Assembly (NCBI GenBank): GCA_017622995.1
Contig: JAGAQA010000059.1
Coordinates: forward strand, 1-64,000
DNA length: 64,000 bases
Reading direction: 5' to 3'
DNA from: Oscillospiraceae bacterium
Lineage (GTDB): Bacteria; Bacillota; Clostridia; Oscillospirales; Oscillospiraceae
Below are positions 58,074-64,000 of this stretch, piece after piece. The position numbers were made by a program, and so were the translations under genes. The notes beneath the pieces are model-generated. The model had not been told where the DNA came from, did no database searches, and saw only the letters and a list, made by a program, of their open reading frames with translations. The first letter of the stretch is position 1. Each line of letters starts with the position of its first letter.

Positions 58074-60131
58074 TTAGACAGAGCGCTTCTTTCGGCTGAC
58101 CAGCGCGATGACGGATACAGCGCCAGCCATCAGCAGAATGCCAACCACAGTGAAAACAAAAGTGCCGTTGTCACCGGTCTTGGGCAGGTCAAAGCCACGG
58201 GTATTCACAACGGTCAGGGGCGCTTCGGCGTTGACGCTGCCGTTGTCCTCCAGCATGGTAACTTTCTTGCCGTCCACGGCAGCGGAAGCGGTCAGCAGCT
58301 TGTGTTCCAGATGTTTCTGGGGCATATTGTGCAGGTCGCCGCTGTCGTTGATAATGTTGGCATACCGGGGGTCGTTCTGGATCAGACCCAGCACATCGGA
58401 GCCGTAGATGGTGCAGGAAGCGTCGGTATTCTTCTGGGAAATGACCACATCGATACCCTGCTTCAGCATCACATAGCCATTGTCGGTACGAACCTCGGTC
58501 ATGGTGTAGGTGTCATCTTCCAGACCCTTGACGATGATTCTGCCCTGGGCATCGGCGGTCTTGACGGGAACAAAATGGGTGGCATCTGCCTTATCGGTTA
58601 CATGGTCAACCACATAGTAAACGCCATCGTCCTCGTTTAGCTCAGCCTTCACAAAATAGCTGTCGGTCTTGTTCTGCATCAGGAACTCCACCTTGGAAAA
58701 ATCGCCCTTGCCGTCGCTGAACAGCTTGGTCAGGTCAATGCCGTAGCTGAACACATGGCAGTCATCCACCAGGGTGTCGTAGTAGTTCTGGCTGCTGCGC
58801 TTCCAGGTCAGCACAACCTTGTTGTCGTTGCCGCTGTCACCAATCACCAAATCCTTGCTGCTTTCCATTTTGGCGGCATAGGTGATGCGCAGGGTGCAGT
58901 CGGAGTAGCCGGAGTTGACCATGGAAGCGCCGGAGTACACAGCCTTGGAGGTGTTGATCTCGGTCAGACCGTCGGCGGTCATTTCAATGGTCATAACGGA
59001 TTCCCCGGCATCGGTGGTGTTGTAGGCAACGGAGAACTTGCCGTCCGCCTCCGTCCACTTGGCAACGGAATCGGTGCAGGCGGCATCGGTGAAGAACTCC
59101 AGAACCACATCCCCCTTGTTGTAGGTCAGACCCTTGGACAGGGTATCCACAAAGGTGTAGCAGGAAAGGTAGGTGGATTCGGAGGTGATGGAAGGCAGGG
59201 TGGAAATGATCTGGTAGTCGATGGTGTCACCGGCGGAAGCAGTGCCGGTGTGAGCATAGGCATCGGTTTTGCCGGTGTCGTTCTTGTTCTCCCGCAGGGT
59301 CTTTTCCAGAGAGGGAATGCCGGTCAGGTTCTTGGGGTACAGGGTAATATCGTAAATCCAGCGGGTGCCGCCGTCGGTGGCGTTGGTGCCGTTCACGGAT
59401 GTCATGGGGACGGATACCAGGAAGGGATCGGTGGTGGACACGACCATTTCGGGAACCTTGGTTTCCACGACCAGATACAGGCCCAGGTTCAGATTTTCAG
59501 CTTTGGTCTTGCCGTAGGCATCGGTCAGGGGCATGGCAGCACCGCCGTTTGCGGAGATGTAGGCTTCCAAAGCGTTCTTGACCACAGTGGAATTGGATTC
59601 CAGAGCCGCAGCCAGAGCGTCGATCAGCACATCGGACTGATAGTAATACTTGGTGGAATCCAGAGTGTCCGCATTGGTGTAGCGCTGTGCGCCGTCCGCC
59701 AAATTCAGGGCTTTCAGGAAGTCCGCGCCCTTGGCCTTGTCAATGGCATACAGCACTTCCACATGGCTGTCGGTGCGGCTGTCATTTTCGGACTCGGAGA
59801 AGGTCACGATGTCAGCTACCTTCACATAGCTGAACTCCACGCCCTTGATGGCGTAGCCGTAGCCGGTTTCGCCGTTGCCCAGAGCGGAACTGCCGCCGCC
59901 CAGCACATCGTTCACGCCGGTCTGGTCGAACACGCCAGTGGACACATAGGAGGAATCCCAAACGCCGTCCTTTTCAGCGTTCGTGAGATCATATTTGTAG
60001 ATGGTCAGGGAGCCGGTTCTGGATTCATCGATGGGAGCGTCCTCCAATTCGGCAGCGGAGACAGCGACGGGGAAGCAAAGCAGCATGGTCAGAGCCAGCA
60101 AGAGGGAGAGAATTTTGGTAAAGTTTTTCAT
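58074..60131 (-). CDS. SpaA-type major pilin, LPxTG-anchored
   Basis: A 685-aa surface protein starting at 60131 (AAAGGA 7 nt upstream). Signal peptide (ILSLLLALTMLLCFPVAVSA), several isopeptide-forming beta domains (early GSLTIYKYDLTNAEKDG; late DLTKLFSDGKGDFSKVEF with MTEVRTDNGYVML), and a C-terminal LPKTGDNG motif with helix and basic tail for sortase. It resembles Gram-positive pilus backbone subunits. With two class C sortases downstream and a thioester adhesin upstream it should form the pilus shaft. Confidence 0.88.
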   Translation of the reverse strand: MKNFTKILSLLLALTMLLCFPVAVSAAELEDAPIDESRTGSLTIYKYDLTNAEKDGVWDSSYVSTGVFDQTGVNDVLGGGSSALGNGETGYGYAIKGVEFSYVKVADIVTFSESENDSRTDSHVEVLYAIDKAKGADFLKALNLADGAQRYTNADTLDSTKYYYQSDVLIDALAAALESNSTVVKNALEAYISANGGAAMPLTDAYGKTKAENLNLGLYLVVETKVPEMVVSTTDPFLVSVPMTSVNGTNATDGGTRWIYDITLYPKNLTGIPSLEKTLRENKNDTGKTDAYAHTGTASAGDTIDYQIISTLPSITSESTYLSCYTFVDTLSKGLTYNKGDVVLEFFTDAACTDSVAKWTEADGKFSVAYNTTDAGESVMTIEMTADGLTEINTSKAVYSGASMVNSGYSDCTLRITYAAKMESSKDLVIGDSGNDNKVVLTWKRSSQNYYDTLVDDCHVFSYGIDLTKLFSDGKGDFSKVEFLMQNKTDSYFVKAELNEDDGVYYVVDHVTDKADATHFVPVKTADAQGRIIVKGLEDDTYTMTEVRTDNGYVMLKQGIDVVISQKNTDASCTIYGSDVLGLIQNDPRYANIINDSGDLHNMPQKHLEHKLLTASAAVDGKKVTMLEDNGSVNAEAPLTVVNTRGFDLPKTGDNGTFVFTVVGILLMAGAVSVIALVSRKKRSV

Positions 60132-60202
60132 TTCGCATTTTCCTTTCATAGTTAGATTGATAAGATGGTTTACATAATTTCAATTACAGCAGGTGTGGAA
60201 AC

Positions 60203-60227
60203 AAAAAAGCCAGGGCTGATCCCTGGC
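60203..60227 (-). terminator. terminator between adhesin and pilin genes
   Basis: Seven-bp stem GCCAGGG (60209-60215) with CCCTGGC (60221-60227), followed on the minus strand by TTTTTT. It lies 22 nt after the adhesin stop. Readthrough or a separate pilin promoter within 60132-60202 is needed for pilin expression. Confidence 0.75.
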
Positions 60228-60248
60228 ATGGAAAGCGGTATTCATGGA

Positions 60249-63200
60249 TTACACCAGCCTTTTCTTGCTGAAAATCAGCATGGCAAGACATACGGTGCCA
60301 GAGAACATACTCAGGAAACGGAAAATCATAGCGGCATTCGCTCCTGTGTCGGGCAGGGTAAAAGTTCGGCTATTGATCACCCGAATCGTAACTTCCAAAT
60401 CATCCGTTGGAAGCGTGCCTTCAAACGCAGATCTTTCCAGCAGTCTATATCCATCCGGTGCTTTTACTTCTGTCACTCGATACTGCAAGCTGGGGAATAG
60501 CCCATCCCACACCATTGCCCCATCCTCTTTGGATGTCAAGCAGCCATCTGCCAAATCAGGATTGGAGCAGCCGCCCGGGACAAGCGTGTTGGAATAGATT
60601 ACGGGATACCAGAGAGCACCATCCTCACTCCACTCAAGCAAGAAGGCAGCGCCTGCCAGCGGATCGTTATGAATATCCGCTTTGTTGACGATGATTTTTC
60701 CTGGACGCAGGGTATTCGTAAAGGACACTTTTGCGGTTTCACCCTGGATCACCGTAACCGTCTGGGGATTTTCACCCTTGCACTGATACAGGCTGTCCTC
60801 CGGCAGCAGTTCTTCCGCCGTATACTGACCGGGGAGCAGATTTTCAGTCAAAATGATGCCGTTTTTATCCGTGGTAAAGGGAGAACCATTCAAGGTTTTT
60901 CCTTCGGAATCTGTGATTTTGAACTGCCAGCCCTCCAGGGAACCGCCGCCCTCTACGGTCTTGGTGATTTTCAGCCTACCGTACTGAACATTGGTGAAGG
61001 TAATGGACACATCCTCATGGGGTTTGATCTCAAACTTGTGGACAGTTTCATCTACCATCCAGTATTCGTCCTCAAACCGACCATGTTCGTCGCCGGTTTC
61101 CTTCGCCCAATAGGTGCCGGGATCGAGATAGTAACCAGCCCGACCATCCTCGTTGGTGATAAGGGTGCCGACTTTCTGGGTGCAGACTTCATCCGAGTAG
61201 ACGGTGATGTGCCAGCCCTCCACAGACTTGCCGATGTTGGTCTTTTTGTAGAACCAGACCAGACCCTGCTCCTTGTTGAGCCAGGTGTCTACGGTGGTTT
61301 CTCCGGCTTTAACAGTCACATCATGGAATCCCAGCTCGGTCAGCCAGTAATTGTCCTCCGTGGGTAACTCCACAATCGTGTACCGCCCTAACGGAAGATT
61401 TTGGGTGCAGGCATATCCGTTTTCATCGGTGGTGATGTCTCCGTAGGAGTTGCCCTCGGAATCTCTCACCCGGAATGTCCAGCCGCCGAGCTGATTGCCT
61501 GTATTGGTGGTCTTGCGGATTTCGATCCGTCCATAGTGGGTGTTGGTGAAGGTGACTTCTGCGGTCTGACCGACTGCAACCGTTACAGACTTCACAGCGG
61601 CATCAAATTCCCAATAGGGGTCATCCGTGGGAATCTCTTTGGCGTAATAGGTTCCCTTCTGCAAGCCAGAAACCGTTACCGTGCCATCTGCCCCGGTGGT
61701 AAAGGGAGAACCGGACACAGCGTTGGTGCAGTCAGCGTCCGTATACAGACCAATCTGCCAGCCGCTCAGGTTTGCACCCGTGTTCGTGGACTTAATCAGC
61801 TTCACGCTGCCAGTATTCAACTTGTTCACGAAACTGACGGTTGCTGTGGCACCTGCGGTCACGGTCACTGACTGTTGGTTGGTGCTGGAGCAGTAGTACA
61901 GAGCATTGATTGCGCTGTCTGTGTGCCCGATTTCCTTGACATAGTAGGTGCCGGGGGTAAGCCCGGTGACGGAGATTTTGCCGCTGGCGTTGGTGCTGTG
62001 CGGCCCTGAAACCAGCGTGGTGCAGGCAGAATTGGAGTAAATTCCGAACTGCCAGCCAGAGAGATTCTGACCGTCCTCGGTGGTTTTGGTCAGGCTGATG
62101 GAGCCGGTATTCAGCTTGTTATAGAAGCTGACCGAAGTGGTGCCGCCGCTGGTGACACTGACCTTCTGGGGATTGGTGCTGGAACAGGTGTACAGAGCGT
62201 TGATGGAACTGTCGGTGTGCCCCAGCTCCTTCACATAGTAAGTGCCAGCGGTCAGCCCGGTAATGGAAATCTTGCCGCTGCTGTTGGTGGAATAAGGTCC
62301 CGCCGCAAGGCTGGTGCAGGCAGAGTTGGTGTACACGCCAAACCGCCAGCCGGAAAGGTTTTGCCCATCCTCCGTGGTTTTCGTCAGGCTGATGGTTCCT
62401 GGATCAGGGGCTTTCAGCTTAAAGTAGGCATTCAAGCTGCCGCTGGAAGCGCTGGCAAGGGATACTGTTGTCTGATAGCTGGAACCCGACATATACCACA
62501 CATTGTAGGTGGAATTTGCGGCAGAAGGCAGATACCGGGTAGCCCTATACACAGTGGAGGATGAAATCGTTCCGGTCTGCGTGATGTACAGAGTGCTGCC
62601 ACTCTTGTAGAACTCAGCGCCGCTGCCGTCCGTGAAAGAGAAGTTGGAGAGAACGCCGTTGCTGTCATAGACGCTGGTTTCATCTCCCGTCAGGCTGATG
62701 GTAGGAGCGCTGCTACTGGATGCGGAAGTGAAGCTGGGAATCCTCTTTGCAGCCTGAATATTGGACACCAGGGTGTTATAATTGCTGGCGAAGTTTGCGA
62801 TCGATGCCACACCGGCATTGTAGAAGATATTGCCAGCTGTTCCGCACTCATTGGTGGAGTTCAGCGTGAATGTGCCGGGGTCACGCAGTCCGCAGACAAT
62901 CTCATAGATCAGGAACTGGGTGGCAATCCGCAGCGGAACATTGGGATTGTTGGCTTTGGATGTGGTGGTCACGCTGATGGAGTGATTCCACATCTGATCG
63001 CTGTACAGCAGGATCAGGCCAATGGCTTCGCGCCGGGCAGCGGGCAGAGCGTACCACACATTACTTCCGGTGGTGCTGCCGCTGCCGTCCAGTGTTACCT
63101 CCCGGTCAACAGAGTTGCCGGAGGTGCTGGCTGCATAGCTGCGCCACGGCTCAATGCAGTACAGCGGATTGTCAGCGTAGGCAACACCGCCATACCGGGC

Positions 63201-63644
63201 AAAGTGCCAACCTAAGTTTTTGATGTAAGCCGTCCGGGTGGTGCCGGAGCCATTGGGCTTATAAGCGCAGGCAACCTGTGAATTGAGGACGGTGGTGTAG
63301 TTTCCGTTATCAGCAAAATCAAACAGCATAATGCTTTTCTGGGTGCTGCCGATTGACCATGTGGAAATACCATTGGAAGCAGCATCCATAAGCCCCGGTT
63401 CGTCCATCGGCACATCGGCGGGCGCATCGGATTCTTCCGGCTCCGATTCTGTTTCCGGGGGCGGTTCTTCCGTGGGTTGGGTATCCTCGGTGCTGGTGGG
63501 AACTGTTTCCGCTGCTTCTGTTACCTCAGTCTGGGCATCCGTTCCCGGCGTGTCCACCTCCGCAGCAGACACACCGGGGATCAGGCCGAAACACAGCACC
63601 AGCACCAACACCAGACATAGCAGCCTTCGTACATTGGTTTTCAT
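60249..63644 (-). CDS. thioester-domain surface adhesin with seven SpaA/Cna-B repeats
   Basis: A 1131-aa surface protein. Signal peptide, acidic Pro/Glu/Thr stalk (~30-90), then a thioester domain (~95-300) with the Cys in PLYCIEPW (residue ~163) and Gln in ATQFLIYEI (~243), which form an internal Cys-Gln thioester able to bind host amines. Seven SpaA/Cna-B-like repeats follow (~425-1090), two of them sharing LTKTTEDGQNLSGW; each has Lys/Glu/Asn positions for an isopeptide bond. C-terminal LPDTG, helix and basic tail. The start at 63644 has AGGAGGGG upstream. Probably the pilus tip adhesin. Confidence 0.9.
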   Translation of the reverse strand: MKTNVRRLLCLVLVLVLCFGLIPGVSAAEVDTPGTDAQTEVTEAAETVPTSTEDTQPTEEPPPETESEPEESDAPADVPMDEPGLMDAASNGISTWSIGSTQKSIMLFDFADNGNYTTVLNSQVACAYKPNGSGTTRTAYIKNLGWHFARYGGVAYADNPLYCIEPWRSYAASTSGNSVDREVTLDGSGSTTGSNVWYALPAARREAIGLILLYSDQMWNHSISVTTTSKANNPNVPLRIATQFLIYEIVCGLRDPGTFTLNSTNECGTAGNIFYNAGVASIANFASNYNTLVSNIQAAKRIPSFTSASSSSAPTISLTGDETSVYDSNGVLSNFSFTDGSGAEFYKSGSTLYITQTGTISSSTVYRATRYLPSAANSTYNVWYMSGSSYQTTVSLASASSGSLNAYFKLKAPDPGTISLTKTTEDGQNLSGWRFGVYTNSACTSLAAGPYSTNSSGKISITGLTAGTYYVKELGHTDSSINALYTCSSTNPQKVSVTSGGTTSVSFYNKLNTGSISLTKTTEDGQNLSGWQFGIYSNSACTTLVSGPHSTNASGKISVTGLTPGTYYVKEIGHTDSAINALYYCSSTNQQSVTVTAGATATVSFVNKLNTGSVKLIKSTNTGANLSGWQIGLYTDADCTNAVSGSPFTTGADGTVTVSGLQKGTYYAKEIPTDDPYWEFDAAVKSVTVAVGQTAEVTFTNTHYGRIEIRKTTNTGNQLGGWTFRVRDSEGNSYGDITTDENGYACTQNLPLGRYTIVELPTEDNYWLTELGFHDVTVKAGETTVDTWLNKEQGLVWFYKKTNIGKSVEGWHITVYSDEVCTQKVGTLITNEDGRAGYYLDPGTYWAKETGDEHGRFEDEYWMVDETVHKFEIKPHEDVSITFTNVQYGRLKITKTVEGGGSLEGWQFKITDSEGKTLNGSPFTTDKNGIILTENLLPGQYTAEELLPEDSLYQCKGENPQTVTVIQGETAKVSFTNTLRPGKIIVNKADIHNDPLAGAAFLLEWSEDGALWYPVIYSNTLVPGGCSNPDLADGCLTSKEDGAMVWDGLFPSLQYRVTEVKAPDGYRLLERSAFEGTLPTDDLEVTIRVINSRTFTLPDTGANAAMIFRFLSMFSGTVCLAMLIFSKKRLV

Positions 63645-63646
63645 GG

Positions 63647-64000
63647 TCACCCCTCCTGTTCTATTTTGAGATTGGCTACTTCGCCGGGCTTGGTGGTCAT
63701 AATGTCGTACAGCTCGTTATCCCTGGGGAAATGATCCTTAAAGGGCAAAATAATATTGCCAAAGACGATCAGCCCCTCGCCGGGAGCGGAGTTGCTGATA
63801 TGCCCTGCCTGTTTGCTGGAAATGTTAAGCCGCTCACAGAGGATCTTCCGGTCACCGCTGGCCTGGTTCAGAAGATAGATGAAATCGCTGTTTTCAAAGA
63901 TATTCTCAATTTCGGGAGAGGCCAGCAGATCCTTCACATTCTGGGTGATGCCCGTGGGAATGCCGCCCCATTTGCGGAATCGCTTCCAGATTTCCACACT
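63647..64000 (-). CDS. VirB4-like conjugation ATPase, C-terminal part (cut by window edge)
   Basis: The last 117 codons of a larger gene that begins beyond position 64000. The sequence (WKRFRKWGGIPTGITQNVKDLLAS, FENSDFIYLLNQASGDR, SNSAPGEGLIVFGNIILPF) is the conserved C-terminus of VirB4/TraE-type ATPases that energise the mating channel in Tn1549-like elements: the Q-N-V-K-D-L-L motif and the F-E-N-S-D-F-I segment are typical. Its stop overlaps the adhesin ribosome binding region, so the adhesin gene was inserted directly after it. Confidence 0.9.
   Translation of the reverse strand, partial: SVEIWKRFRKWGGIPTGITQNVKDLLASPEIENIFENSDFIYLLNQASGDRKILCERLNISSKQAGHISNSAPGEGLIVFGNIILPFKDHFPRDNELYDIMTTKPGEVANLKIEQEG

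Noticed and set aside
58755..60155. 466-aa Gly/Val/His-rich plus-strand frame
   Set aside because: Antisense to the pilin gene; the apparent glycine repeats come from reversed Thr/Ala codons.
60249..63644. Regular DNA repeats that might suggest a CRISPR or tandem repeat array
   Set aside because: They encode ~95-residue SpaA/Cna-B protein domains in an open frame; no short repeat/spacer pattern is present anywhere in the window.

Overview
The window looks like a chromosome segment of a gut-type Clostridia (Bacillota), most likely an Oscillospiraceae/Ruminococcaceae relative. The core genes are GC-rich, Shine-Dalgarno sites are strong (AAGGAGG), promoters are sigma-A type, and gene families such as TnpW, DUF4315, DUF4366 and CD1108-type peptidases belong to Tn1549/CTn-like elements of that group. 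I cannot name the genus from sequence alone.

Positions 1-23,334 are ordinary chromosome. A run of about nine stem-loops (1-506) lies downstream of recQ. Then come an AraC regulator divergent from an isomerase, PfkB kinase and class II aldolase operon for an aldose; a MerR/GyrI-like regulator with a UvrA-like ABC protein; a CDP-alcohol phosphatidyltransferase; and two GNAT acetyltransferases. A four-gene exopolysaccharide operon follows (NodB deacetylase, PilZ-glycosyltransferase 2, a NodB-like protein that has lost catalytic residues, a GH18-like lipoprotein), then a PIG-L-type deacetylase. The block ends with tRNA-Arg(ACG).

From about 23,335 to beyond 64,000 lies an integrative conjugative element of the Tn1549/Tn5397-like group. 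Its left boundary falls between the tRNA-Arg and the stop codon of a large serine recombinase. The backbone comprises the recombinase, TnpW, an HTH protein, a sigma factor, MobC, a MobA relaxase, small accessory genes, two ArdA-type antirestriction proteins, topoisomerase III, DUF4366, DUF4315, a C40 peptidase and the C-terminus of a VirB4 ATPase at the window edge.

Four cargo blocks interrupt this backbone. (1) 26.6-38.8 kb: a complete Agr-type quorum-sensing system (agrB, agrD, agrC, agrA), signal peptidase I, a small secreted protein, lipoproteins and an ABC transporter, plus an XRE regulator and a second secreted protein/lipoprotein pair. Two promoters in this block share a 63-nt ungapped similarity that includes paired repeats 21 bp apart, the expected geometry of a LytTR (AgrA) binding site. 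(2) 41.7-45.9 kb: an AT-rich defence-like island with a two-gene unit (unknown 145-aa protein plus SIR2-domain protein) and a four-gene unit (GNAT, P-loop kinase, XRE regulator, ASCH protein), the latter bracketed by two copies of the same hairpin sequence. (3) 51.6-52.3 kb: a lone membrane protein gene on the opposite strand to its neighbours. (4) 55.3-63.6 kb: a C5 DNA methyltransferase, two class C sortases, an SpaA-type pilin and a thioester-domain adhesin, which together should build a surface pilus.

The strongest candidates for something undescribed are the element-borne Agr regulon, the GNAT/kinase/XRE/ASCH module, and the SIR2 pair. Secondary oddities are several genes whose Shine-Dalgarno sequence points at ACG or ATA instead of ATG, and a methyltransferase whose variable region carries family-like sequence in a second frame.
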